Shown here: positions 39,370 to 47,733 of the stretch, piece by piece | Numbering within the stretch: position 1 is the stretch's first letter | How the letters are laid out: every line of letters begins with the position of its first letter | Source: Rhodovulum visakhapatnamense | Lineage (GTDB): Bacteria > Pseudomonadota > Alphaproteobacteria > Rhodobacterales > Rhodobacteraceae | Reading direction: 5' to 3' | Assembly: GCF_004365965.1 (NCBI RefSeq) | Contig: NZ_SOEB01000008.1 | Coordinates: 62,001-126,000, forward strand | Length of the DNA: 64,000 nucleotides | Notes under the pieces: model-generated | The model's database searches: none | What the model saw: the letters and a program-made list of their open reading frames with translations, nothing else | Told to the model about the DNA's origin: nothing | Translations under genes and position numbers: made by a program

Positions 39370-40359
39370 ATGTCCGACACCGCCGAAACGCCAGAGGGCC
39401 ACAACGCCCGGGACAGAGCCGTGGACGGCCAGGTCGCCGATGCCGTCAAGGGCAACTGGGTCGATCGGCTCGCCCCCGTCTGGACCCGCCCCTATCTTCG
39501 GCTGTCGCGCGCCGACCGCCCGGTCGGCACCTGGCTTCTGTACCTGCCCTGCCTCTGGGGCGTGACGCTGGCCGCGGCCTCGACCGGGTTCCGCTGGATC
39601 GATCTGTGGATCGTGCTGGGCTGCGGCATCGGCGCCTTCCTGATGCGCGGCGCGGGCTGCACCTGGAACGACATCACCGACCGCAACATCGACGGCGAGG
39701 TCGCGCGGACCCGCTCGCGCCCGATCCCGTCGGGGCAGGTCACGGTCGCGCAGGCGGTCTTCTGGATGGTGATCCAGTCGCTGGCGGCCTTCTTCATCCT
39801 CATCACCTTCAACTGGGCAACCATCGCGATGGGCGTGGGCTCGCTGGCGCTCGTGGCGATCTACCCGTTCGCCAAGCGGTTCACCTGGTGGCCGCAGGTC
39901 TTTCTGGGGCTCGCCTTCAACTGGGGCGCGATGCTGGCCTGGGTCGCCCATACTGGCAGCCTGAGCCTCGCCCCGGTCCTGCTGTATCTGGCGGGCATCG
40001 CCTGGACGATCTTCTACGACACCATCTATGCCCATCAGGACAAGGAGGACGACGCCCTGATCGGCGTCAAGTCGACCGCGCGGCTCTTTGCCGAAAACAC
40101 GCCCGTCCGACTGCAGCAGTTCCTGCTCGGAGCGACCGCGCTGATGGTGCTGGCGGTGCTGCTGGCGCTCCTGCACCCGGCCGGCGGCACGGCGGCCTTC
40201 ATGGGGCTGATCGGCACCGCGGGTTTCGCGCTGCACATGTCCTGGCAGCTTCGGCGCCTCGATACCGAGAACACCGACCGCTGCCTGTCGCTGTTCCGCA
40301 GCAACCGCGATGCCGGGCTGATCCCGGTGCTGTGCTTCGGTCTCGCGATCCTCGCCTGA
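39370..40359 (+). CDS. ubiA: 4-hydroxybenzoate polyprenyltransferase
   Basis: UbiA prenylates 4-hydroxybenzoate in ubiquinone synthesis. The ~329-residue membrane protein has about eight helices and both Asp-rich motifs: NDITDRNIDGEVART and the second YAHQDKEDDALIGVKST. I chose the ATG at 39370; an ATG at 39355 in the same frame adds five residues but overlaps the rsmE start codon. The promoter must lie inside the rsmE coding region. It uses polyprenyl diphosphate, linking it to the isoprenoid genes further right. Confidence 0.93.
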   Translation: MSDTAETPEGHNARDRAVDGQVADAVKGNWVDRLAPVWTRPYLRLSRADRPVGTWLLYLPCLWGVTLAAASTGFRWIDLWIVLGCGIGAFLMRGAGCTWNDITDRNIDGEVARTRSRPIPSGQVTVAQAVFWMVIQSLAAFFILITFNWATIAMGVGSLALVAIYPFAKRFTWWPQVFLGLAFNWGAMLAWVAHTGSLSLAPVLLYLAGIAWTIFYDTIYAHQDKEDDALIGVKSTARLFAENTPVRLQQFLLGATALMVLAVLLALLHPAGGTAAFMGLIGTAGFALHMSWQLRRLDTENTDRCLSLFRSNRDAGLIPVLCFGLAILA

Positions 40360-40425
40360 CCGAAGCGCTGTCCCGCCCCCAAGCGATGAAAGGCCTTCGA
40401 TGACCCCCAAAGCCCGGACCGGCCG

Positions 40426-42477
40426 ATGCGCCACCTCCTGTCGAAGCTGATCGCCCCCGCCGTCTTTGCGCTGGCCGCAGCCGTTTGCCTCGGCGCGGCG
40501 CTGCTTGCGGTCAACTGGATCGAATCCCATACCCGCCAGTCGGTGCGGGCGGCGCTGACCGACCGCGGCATCCCCTGGGCCAATGTGCGGGCCGACGGCA
40601 TGCTGATGCATCTGTCCGGCACCGCCCCGGACGAGGCCGCCCGGTTCCATGCGCTTGCCGCCGCGGGCAGCGTGGTCGACAGCACCAACCTGATCGACGA
40701 TATCGAGGTGGCCGCGCCGACACCGCTGGACGGGCCGCGCTTTTCGGTCGAGCTTCTGCGCAACGACACCGGCATTTCCGTGATCGGCCTGATCCCGCGC
40801 AAGTCGCGCACCGAGGACCTGGCCGCCGAGCTGGCCCGGATCGCCGGGCGCCTGCCGGTCACCGACATGATGGACAGCGCCGACGATGCCGCCCCCCGTG
40901 GCTGGGACGCCGCGCTTGACTTCGGTCTGATCGCGCTCGACCGGCTGAAACGTTCGAAGATCTCGATCACCGCGAACCGGGTCGCCGTCACCGCGATTTC
41001 GGACAGCCCCCAGGACAAGGCGCGGCTTGAGCGCGAGCTGCGCGCCGCTGCGCCGAAGGGGCTCGATCTGGCTCTGGACATCTCGGCGCCACGCCCGACC
41101 ATCGCCCCCTTCACCCTGCGCTTCCTGATGGACGAGGCGGGCGCGCGTTTCGATGCCTGCGCCGCTGATACCGAAGGCGCGGCCGCGCTGATCCTCGCCG
41201 CCGCGCGCGAAGCGGGTGCGCCCGACGACGCCACCTGCACGCTGGGGCTTGGCGCCCCCTCGGCCGACTGGGGCACGGCCGCGGCCGGTGGCATCGCGGC
41301 GCTGGCCGAGCTGGGCGGCGGAAGCCTGACCTTTTCGGATACGGACGTGACGCTGGTCGCCGCTGCCGGGACCCAGAACGCCCTGTTCGACCGGGCCAGC
41401 GCCGCGCTCAAGGCCGACCTGCCCGAGGCCTTCACCCTGCACACCGTTCTGCCCGCCCCGGTCAAGACCGACGGCGCCGCCCCCGGCCCGGCCGAGTTCG
41501 TGGCGACGCTGAGCCCCGAGGGCCTGGTGCAGATGCGCGGCCGGGTGACCGATCAGATGGTGCGCGACGCGACCGAAAGCTATGCCCGGTCGCGCTTTGG
41601 CGGCGAACATGTGCATTCGGCGCTGCGGCTCGATCCCGCGCTGCCCGAAGGCTGGCCGATGCGGGTTCTGGCCGGGCTCGAGGCGCTGTCGCAGCTCCGG
41701 AACGGCTCGGCCGTGGTGCAGCCCGATTTCGTGCAGATCAACGGGCTGACCGAAGACGAAACCGCGCGCGCCCGGGTCGCGCAGATCCTGTCGGACCGGC
41801 TGGGCGATGCGCAGAACTTCGGGCTGCAGATCACCTATCGCAAGCCCCCCGAAACGCCCGGCGCGGCGCTTGCCGATCCGGCCGCCTGTGTGGAACAGAT
41901 CGGTGCCGTTCTGGCCGAGAACAAGATCACCTTCGACCCGGGCTCGGCCACCATCGACGGCGCGTCCCTGCGCGTGGTCGACGAGATCGCCGATATCCTG
42001 CGCGGCTGCCCCCGCGCCAGGATGGAGATCGCGGGCTATACCGACAGCCAGGGCCGGGACGAGATGAACCTGCGGCTCAGCCAGGCCCGCGCCAATGCGG
42101 TGGTCGACGCGCTGATGGCCCGCCGCATTCTGGTCGGCAACCTGACCGCCAAGGGCTATGGCGAGGACAATCCGGTCGCCGGGAACGACACCGAGGAGGG
42201 CCGCGAGGCCAACCGGCGGATCGAGTTCCACCTGATCGAAGACGCCGACCCCGACGCGCCCCAAGCCGAAGACACCGAAGCGCAAGCCACCGATACCGGC
42301 GACGAGACGACGTCCGAGGCCGAAGGTGAAGCCGAGGGAGAGGACGAAACCGGGACCGAACCCCAGGACGATATCGGGGCCGAAACCGGGCCCGAGACCG
42401 GGGTAGACGACACTGCCCGGGACGCAGAGGACCCGGCCGATGCCGGTGAAGAGGACCAGATCGATGGACAGGACTGA
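40426..42477 (+). CDS. OmpA family protein with BON-like repeats and an acidic tail
   Basis: The 683-residue protein has one N-terminal helix (residues ~10-30), a long periplasmic part with BON-like segments (residues ~45-480) and an OmpA C-terminal domain (~485-600) with ITFDPGSATIDGAS, AGYTDSQGRDEMNLRLSQAR and GREANRRIEFHLI, which binds peptidoglycan. The last ~75 residues are almost entirely Asp/Glu/Thr/Gly/Pro and probably disordered. Its end overlaps the next gene by 14 bases, suggesting a functional pair at the inner membrane/cell wall. Confidence 0.88.
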   Translation: MRHLLSKLIAPAVFALAAAVCLGAALLAVNWIESHTRQSVRAALTDRGIPWANVRADGMLMHLSGTAPDEAARFHALAAAGSVVDSTNLIDDIEVAAPTPLDGPRFSVELLRNDTGISVIGLIPRKSRTEDLAAELARIAGRLPVTDMMDSADDAAPRGWDAALDFGLIALDRLKRSKISITANRVAVTAISDSPQDKARLERELRAAAPKGLDLALDISAPRPTIAPFTLRFLMDEAGARFDACAADTEGAAALILAAAREAGAPDDATCTLGLGAPSADWGTAAAGGIAALAELGGGSLTFSDTDVTLVAAAGTQNALFDRASAALKADLPEAFTLHTVLPAPVKTDGAAPGPAEFVATLSPEGLVQMRGRVTDQMVRDATESYARSRFGGEHVHSALRLDPALPEGWPMRVLAGLEALSQLRNGSAVVQPDFVQINGLTEDETARARVAQILSDRLGDAQNFGLQITYRKPPETPGAALADPAACVEQIGAVLAENKITFDPGSATIDGASLRVVDEIADILRGCPRARMEIAGYTDSQGRDEMNLRLSQARANAVVDALMARRILVGNLTAKGYGEDNPVAGNDTEEGREANRRIEFHLIEDADPDAPQAEDTEAQATDTGDETTSEAEGEAEGEDETGTEPQDDIGAETGPETGVDDTARDAEDPADAGEEDQIDGQD

Positions 42478-42790
42478 ATTCATTCTGGTCACCAGCGTCA
42501 TGCTGTTCGTGGCCTTCGCGCTTGGCTGGGTCGCCTGCTGGCTGGTGCAGCGGCTGGGGCGCACCACCACCGCCGACATGGGCGAACTGGACCGCATGGC
42601 CCATGCGCTGCACGAGGCCGAGGAGGCCCGCGATCAGGCGGTGGGCTATCTGAACCAGCGCGAGGCCGAGCTGACCAACCAGCTCAACCAGACCGAGGCC
42701 GAGCTGAACGCGGCGATGGACGGGCTGCAACATGCCCGCCAGGAGGCCGAGGAGCTGCGCGCCTATATCGAACGGATCAACGCCCGCTAG
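42464..42790 (+). CDS. Small single-helix membrane protein with coiled coil
   Basis: This 108-residue protein starts inside the end of the OmpA-like gene (MDRTEFILVTSVMLFVAFAL). It has one transmembrane helix (about 7-30) followed by a Glu/Gln/Leu-rich coiled coil (about 37-105) that should reach into the cytoplasm. The overlap suggests co-production with the OmpA-like protein. It carries no known domain. Its stop TAG lies in a CTAG, next to a transposase relic (see findings). Confidence 0.75.
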   Translation: MDRTEFILVTSVMLFVAFALGWVACWLVQRLGRTTTADMGELDRMAHALHEAEEARDQAVGYLNQREAELTNQLNQTEAELNAAMDGLQHARQEAEELRAYIERINAR

Positions 42791-43141
42791 GTCCTGTCTG
42801 CATTCCCCTTGGGCCGGTCGGGGGCCGAGACGGGACGCACGATGCCCCTCCGCCCGGCGAAGGGCTTTCGCTGCGCAGGGCGATCCGCCGAAGCCGTCTG
42901 ATCGTCCGGAGGAAATTCTCGACCTTGTGCCGCTCGGCAGGGAGGCAGGGATCGCGCGCAGGCCTGATGATGCGTGACGGATTGGTCAGCGCGCGGGCCT
43001 CGGCGCCCGGACCTTTCCGATCAGGTTGCGCCTGTCTGGGGGCGTCTTCTCAGGATCGCCTCCGGTCTCGAGCTTGGGTCAAACCTGAAAGGGTCTGGGA
43101 CTCTGCGGAATGCAGCCCCAGCCAAGGCTCGGGCTGCGACC
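42791..43141. other. Gene-poor stretch around the IS5 relic
   Basis: Apart from the transposase fragment I see no gene. The left part starts GTCCTGTCTGCATTCCC directly after a CTAG, which may be an old IS end. The right part (43000-43141) lies between the relic and the end of the minus-strand permease gene and looks non-coding. Confidence 0.4.
42864..42990 (-). pseudogene. IS5-family transposase fragment (C-terminal relic)
   Basis: In one minus-strand frame the sequence reads NPSRIIRPARDPCLPAE, then RHKVENFLRTIRRLRRIAL, then RSE. The RH-x-VENF-x3-(K/R)-x2-RRIA pattern is the hallmark of the C-terminal region of IS5/IS427-group transposases (usually YxxRHxVENFFxxLKxxRRIAxR), and the preceding Pro/Arg-rich stretch fits the usual IPPRxNR region. 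The rest of the element is not recognisable, so it is an old, decayed copy. Confidence 0.6.
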
Positions 43142-43903
43142 TCAGCCCATCAGCCCCTTCCGGATCAGGTTCAGCCCCGCCACCGCCAGCACGACAAGCG
43201 TGGCACGGCGAAACCGGCCGGGGTCGAGCCGGTCCTGCAGCCTGACCCCCGCCCACATGCCCAGCGCCGCGGGCAGCACCAGCGCCGCCGAGAACGGCAG
43301 GCTATGCCCGTTCAGGACGCCCGAGCCCAGATGCGCCAGCAGCAGCATCACCGCCCCGATCAGGAAGACGACGCCCTGCACCCGGACCATCTCGGTCTTT
43401 TCGGTGTTGAAGGACAGCAGATAGGCGATGACCGGCGGCCCCCAGACCCCCGAGATGCCGCCGAAGAACCCGCCCGTCAGCCCCATCGCGATCTCGGCCC
43501 GGGCGCGGTGGCGGGCGGGCAGGATCAGTTGCCGCCCAGCCAGTTGCGACACCGTGAAGGCGGCGATGGGCAGCCCGATCAGCAGATACATGACCCGGTC
43601 GGGCAGGATCGCGACCAGCGGCGCGCTGAGGGCGATCGCCAGCACCACGCAACCGATCAGCAGCCGGTAGCGCCGGACCGAGCCCCAGGCTGCCGCAGCC
43701 CCTTGCCGGAAGGCCTGCGCGATGTTGGTCAAAAGCGTTGACAACACCAGTCCGGCCAGCGCCAGATCGGCGGGCAGAAAGCTCGACAGGCCCGAGATCA
43801 TGATCATCGGCATGGCAAAGCCCACCGCACCCTTGACGAAGCCCGCCAGAAGCGCCACCGCCAGCGCGGCGGCGAAAAGGTCCGTGTCGATACCCAGGAT
43901 CAT
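43142..43903 (-). CDS. Sulfite exporter TauE/SafE family permease
   Basis: The 253-residue protein has about eight helices and the family's two-fold Gly-rich pattern: VKGAVGFAMPMIMISGLSS near the start and GGFFGGISGVWGPPVIAYLL in the middle. TauE/SafE proteins are thought to export organosulfonates or sulfite. No sulfur genes are adjacent. It is divergent from the methylsuccinyl-CoA dehydrogenase gene. Confidence 0.9.
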   Translation of the reverse strand: MILGIDTDLFAAALAVALLAGFVKGAVGFAMPMIMISGLSSFLPADLALAGLVLSTLLTNIAQAFRQGAAAAWGSVRRYRLLIGCVVLAIALSAPLVAILPDRVMYLLIGLPIAAFTVSQLAGRQLILPARHRARAEIAMGLTGGFFGGISGVWGPPVIAYLLSFNTEKTEMVRVQGVVFLIGAVMLLLAHLGSGVLNGHSLPFSAALVLPAALGMWAGVRLQDRLDPGRFRRATLVVLAVAGLNLIRKGLMG

Positions 43904-44063
43904 GCGCGCCTCCCCGCTCTGGCTATAGCCCGGACCGGCTCATGCCGCAGCCGCAAAATGGACGGGTCATTATCCTTCAAAACATGCAATACAATTGAAT
44001 TTTTGTTGCGCTGCATCTGCGAAAGCCCTATGTCACGGCAAGCCCGAAGGAAGGAGACGATTC
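43904..44063. promoter_or_regulatory. Divergent control region before the methylsuccinyl-CoA dehydrogenase gene
   Basis: This 160-base gap contains an AT-rich patch (about 43975-44005, CATGCAATACAATTGAATTT and neighbours) with TGCAA and TTGCG arms facing each other. Such TGCAA/TTGCA arms recall sites for short-chain acyl-CoA regulators of the RamB/PccR type, which would suit an ethylmalonyl-CoA pathway gene, but the match is loose. Confidence 0.35.
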
Positions 44064-45746
44064 ATGCCCCATGACGGTCAGGACAGGCCCGCCGAACAGG
44101 CGCTTCTCGCCGATCTTCTGACGTTGACCGAGGCCGCGCTCGGGCCGGTCGAGGCGGTGACCGAGGCCGCGCGCACCGCGCTTGCCGCCCGCGTGACCGA
44201 AGAGGGCCGCGTCTCGGGCCGCCTGGTCGAGGCCGAACAGCACGCCGCCCACGGGCTGGCCTGGCTCGCGACCTATGCCCAGGCGCTGCGCCAGATGCAG
44301 GCCTGGGCCGGACGGCTGACCGAACAGGGCAAGTTCGGCGAAATCGAACAGCTGATCCTGCAGATCGCCTTCGGTGAATACCTGGCCCAGATCGCAGGCG
44401 GCATCCCGATGAGCCAGGGCGAGATCGTCCGCCTGCCCGAACTGGGCGTTTCGTCCGAGGCCCATCACGCCTTCTATTCCGATGCGGTGACCGCGCTGAT
44501 CCGGGGCGGCAACACGCCCGCCGCCCGTGCCCGTCTGGTCGCGCTGATGCGCGAGCAGGTCGCCAATGTCACGCTGGGCGCGACCGGGCTCGACGACGAG
44601 CTTGAAATGATCCGCGAACAGTTCCGCCGCTTTGCCCTCGACCGGGTCGAGCCCAATGCCCATGACTGGCACCTGAAGGATCAGCTGATCCCGATGGAGA
44701 TCATCGAGGAGATGGCCGAGCTGGGCGTCTTTGGCCTGACCATCCCCGAGGAATTCGGCGGCTTCGGCCTCTCGAAGGCCTCCATGTGCGTCGTCTCCGA
44801 AGAACTGTCGCGCGGCTATATCGGCGTGGGCAGCCTCGGCACCCGGTCGGAAATCGCGGCCGAGCTGATCCTGTGCGGTGGCACCGACGACCAGAAGGCG
44901 CATTGGCTGCCCAGGATCGCCTCGGGCGAGATCCTGCCCACGGCAGTCTTCACCGAACCCAATACCGGGTCCGACCTGGGCGCGCTCCGGACCCGCGCGG
45001 TCAAGGCGGGCGACAGCTACGAGGTGACCGGCAACAAGACCTGGATCACCCATGCCGCGCGCGCGCATGTGATGACTCTGCTGGCGCGGACCGACCCCGA
45101 GACGACCGATTACAAGGGCCTCTCGATGTTCCTGGCGGAAAAGACCCCCGGGACCGAGGACACCCCCTTCCCCACCCCCGGCATGACCGGCGGCGAGATC
45201 GAGGTTCTGGGCTATCGCGGCATGAAGGAATACGAACTTGGCTTCGACAAGTTCGCGGTCCCGGCCGAGAACCTTCTGGGCGGGGTCGAGGGCCAGGGCT
45301 TCAAGCAGCTCATGCAGACCTTCGAATCGGCCCGGATCCAGACCGCCGCGCGCGCCATCGGCGTGGCGCAGTCGGCGCTTGATGTCTCGATGCGCTATGC
45401 CGAGGACCGCAAGCAGTTCGGCAAGCCGCTGATCGCCTTCCCCCGCGTCGCCGACAAGCTGGCGATGATGGCGGTCGAGATCATGGTGGCGCGCCAGCTG
45501 ACCTATTTCGCGGCCTGGGAAAAGGACCATGACCGGCGCTGCGACCTCGAGGCCGGGATGGCCAAGCTTCTGGGCGCCCGCGTCGCCTGGGCGGCCGCCG
45601 ATAACGGGCTGCAGATCCATGGCGGCAACGGCTTCGCGCTGGAATACACGATCAGCCGCATCCTGTGCGACGCGCGCATCCTGAACATCTTCGAGGGTGC
45701 CGCCGAGATCCAGGCGCAAGTCATCGCGCGCCGGGTGCTGGGCTGA
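44064..45746 (+). CDS. mcd: (2S)-methylsuccinyl-CoA dehydrogenase
   Basis: Mcd oxidises methylsuccinyl-CoA to mesaconyl-CoA in the ethylmalonyl-CoA pathway for acetyl-CoA assimilation. The 560-residue flavoprotein has an acyl-CoA dehydrogenase domain (about 180-560; PTAVFTEPNTGSDLGALRTR, NKTWITHAARAHVM, QIHGGNGFALEYTISRILCD) and an extra N-terminal domain of about 165 residues, the size and layout that set Mcd apart from ordinary acyl-CoA dehydrogenases. GGAAGGAG precedes the ATG at 44064. It is convergent with the mevalonate genes. Confidence 0.88.
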   Translation: MPHDGQDRPAEQALLADLLTLTEAALGPVEAVTEAARTALAARVTEEGRVSGRLVEAEQHAAHGLAWLATYAQALRQMQAWAGRLTEQGKFGEIEQLILQIAFGEYLAQIAGGIPMSQGEIVRLPELGVSSEAHHAFYSDAVTALIRGGNTPAARARLVALMREQVANVTLGATGLDDELEMIREQFRRFALDRVEPNAHDWHLKDQLIPMEIIEEMAELGVFGLTIPEEFGGFGLSKASMCVVSEELSRGYIGVGSLGTRSEIAAELILCGGTDDQKAHWLPRIASGEILPTAVFTEPNTGSDLGALRTRAVKAGDSYEVTGNKTWITHAARAHVMTLLARTDPETTDYKGLSMFLAEKTPGTEDTPFPTPGMTGGEIEVLGYRGMKEYELGFDKFAVPAENLLGGVEGQGFKQLMQTFESARIQTAARAIGVAQSALDVSMRYAEDRKQFGKPLIAFPRVADKLAMMAVEIMVARQLTYFAAWEKDHDRRCDLEAGMAKLLGARVAWAAADNGLQIHGGNGFALEYTISRILCDARILNIFEGAAEIQAQVIARRVLG

Positions 45747-45779
45747 CCCGAACCCGTCGTCTCTCCGGGCGCTCCGGCC

Positions 45780-46808
45780 TCAGGGCCGGGGCTGCCCCGG
45801 GAACTTTGCCGCAGCCCCGAAGGGCTCGACGATGGCGGCATCGGGGAAAAGCTCCGCGATGCGGGATGTGCTGCCTTCCAGGAAAATCAGCTTGACGTTC
45901 GCGCCCGCATCCATCGTCGCATAGGCTTCAAGCCCGTCGCGGCGGGCCGCCCAGAGCCGGTCCAGCACCTGCCAGCTTTCCGGCTTGAGATAGGCCAGCG
46001 CCGGACGCGCCGCGATCATGGTGGCATGCATGCCCAGCGCATTGGCCTCGGTCAACTCGCCCAGGCGGATGAAATCGCGGGCCTCGATGGCGGCTTCGAT
46101 GGCGGCGCAATCGGCCTCGGCCTGCGCGGGCCAGCCCGCGAACAGCGGGCTCGTCGCAACCGTATGACCCATGCCATCGCGCGAGGACTGGCTTTTGGGG
46201 CCGGTATCGACCCGGACGATGGCAATACGGAACTCGGGCCAGACCTCGGGCAGCGGGCGGGCGAAACTGTCGGTCCCGTCCTCGCGGGTGCCGCGCTCCC
46301 ACCGCGCGAAGCCGTGCCAGAGCGAGCGTGTGGCCGAGCCCGAACCGAACCGCGCCAGCATGCTGAGCGTATCGTCCGCCAGATCGAGCCCGAAACTGCC
46401 CGCAAGCGCCCGGGTCAGCGCGGCAAAGCCCGAGGCCGACGAGGCCAGCCCCGCCGCGGTCGGGATGGTGTTTTCGGTCCTGACATGCAGCGGCAGGGTC
46501 TGGCCGCGCCGGAACCGGTCGGCAAAGGCCACGACCTTGCGGGCAAAGCCGGTCTCGGGGGCCAGCCGCGCGCCGTTCAGCCAGACCGCGTCAGTGCCGT
46601 CCCTGGCGGGCGCGACCCGGGTCGTCGTGCCCCATTCCGCCAGCGAGATCGACAGCGAGCTGTTCAGCGGCAGGTTCAGCCCGGCATCGCGCTTGCCCCA
46701 GTATTTCGACAGCGCGATGTTGCTGGGCGCCGCCGCCGAGAACGGCACCGGCCCGGGTAGCCGCGCCGGAAGAATGCTGTCGAAGATCGCGCGGGCGCGG
46801 TCAGTCAT
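45780..46808 (-). CDS. mvaD: Diphosphomevalonate decarboxylase
   Basis: MvaD turns mevalonate diphosphate into isopentenyl diphosphate. The 342-residue GHMP-fold enzyme has SNIALSKYWGKRDAGLNLP, the ATP loop TIPTAAGLASSASGFAAL, FGSGSATRSLWHGF and the active-site aspartate region TMDAGANVKLIF. The start overlaps the end of the phosphomevalonate kinase gene by 8 bases. It is the last gene of the minus-strand mevalonate cluster and may be transcribed from the HMG-CoA reductase promoter, about 6.5 kb away. Confidence 0.95.
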   Translation of the reverse strand: MTDRARAIFDSILPARLPGPVPFSAAAPSNIALSKYWGKRDAGLNLPLNSSLSISLAEWGTTTRVAPARDGTDAVWLNGARLAPETGFARKVVAFADRFRRGQTLPLHVRTENTIPTAAGLASSASGFAALTRALAGSFGLDLADDTLSMLARFGSGSATRSLWHGFARWERGTREDGTDSFARPLPEVWPEFRIAIVRVDTGPKSQSSRDGMGHTVATSPLFAGWPAQAEADCAAIEAAIEARDFIRLGELTEANALGMHATMIAARPALAYLKPESWQVLDRLWAARRDGLEAYATMDAGANVKLIFLEGSTSRIAELFPDAAIVEPFGAAAKFPGQPRP

Positions 46809-47733
46809 CTATTCTCAGTCCCTCTTCTGCCACCGCGACCGGCGTAAACCCCTCGGGCCGCGCGCCCAGCGCAAGCACGCAATCGCCCAGCCCCGACCCC
46901 GTGATCTTGGCGCCCAGAAGGCCTGGCGTGGTCTTTGCCTCGGCGATGATCCGGCCCATCGTGTCGTCGCAGACCCCAAGTTCGGCCATCAAGCCCTGAT
47001 AGACCGACAGCGCCGCGCCGAAGCCCGCCCAGTCGCGCCGCGTGGCGGCGGCGATGGTGGCCGCGGCGCAATCGCCCATCCGGTCGTAAAGCGCCGCGAA
47101 CTCGGCCTCGCGGCCCTCCATCGCGGCGGCGACCCGGGCCAGCACCTCGGCCGTGGGGGTCTTGTAGCCCGCATGGCGCAGGCTGAGGGCAGGCGGCATC
47201 GGCAGCCGGTCGATCTGCGCGCGGGCCGCCTCGGGCGGGGCGCCGGTCAGCATGCCGGCACCAAGACGGTAGGCATTCATCCCGCCCTTGAGGCTGGCGG
47301 CCAGATCGGCGCCGCTGCCGCGGCCCTGAATCCGCCGGACGACGGCCAGCGCGTCGGTATGAAGCCCCTCGGTCGGTGCCCCGCTGAGGCGGGCGAAGGC
47401 GCCAAGCGCCGCCACCGTCACCGCCGCCGAAGACCCGAGCCCCAGCGTCGGGTCGATCTCGGACGCGATCTCCAGCCGTGCCCCGCCGGGCAGACGCCCG
47501 GCAAAGCGCGCCGCCGCGGCCAGCACGAAGCGATAGGGCCCCTCGACGACGATGGGGTCGAGCGGCACCGTGGCGGGCGGCGCGATGTCGGACAGGATCT
47601 GGAGTTGCCGCTCGGCCAGCGGGGTCACCTCGATGGTGATGCGCTGTTCGACCGCCGCAACGATGGCGGCATGGCCGTAGACCACCGCATGTTCGCCGGT
47701 GATCATGATCGAGCCGGGGGCGGAAACCTTCAT
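46801..47733 (-). CDS. Phosphomevalonate kinase (GHMP family)
   Basis: The 310-residue GHMP kinase has SAPGSIMITGEHAVVYGHAA at the start, the ATP loop PTLGLGSSAAVTVAALGAF and the C-terminal AKITGSGLGDCVLAL. By position between mvk and mvaD and by sequence style it matches the phosphomevalonate kinase of Paracoccus zeaxanthinifaciens-type mevalonate operons; motifs alone cannot separate it from mevalonate kinase. ATGA overlap with the upstream mevalonate kinase gene and an 8-base overlap with mvaD show tight coupling. Confidence 0.85.
   Translation of the reverse strand: MKVSAPGSIMITGEHAVVYGHAAIVAAVEQRITIEVTPLAERQLQILSDIAPPATVPLDPIVVEGPYRFVLAAAARFAGRLPGGARLEIASEIDPTLGLGSSAAVTVAALGAFARLSGAPTEGLHTDALAVVRRIQGRGSGADLAASLKGGMNAYRLGAGMLTGAPPEAARAQIDRLPMPPALSLRHAGYKTPTAEVLARVAAAMEGREAEFAALYDRMGDCAAATIAAATRRDWAGFGAALSVYQGLMAELGVCDDTMGRIIAEAKTTPGLLGAKITGSGLGDCVLALGARPEGFTPVAVAEEGLRIDD

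Noticed and set aside
38104-42597. A very long minus-strand open frame of about 1,497 codons.
   Set aside because: Most of it is antisense to ubiA and the OmpA-like gene and is a by-product of GC-rich codons. Only its last part (38104-38625) is a real gene in that frame.
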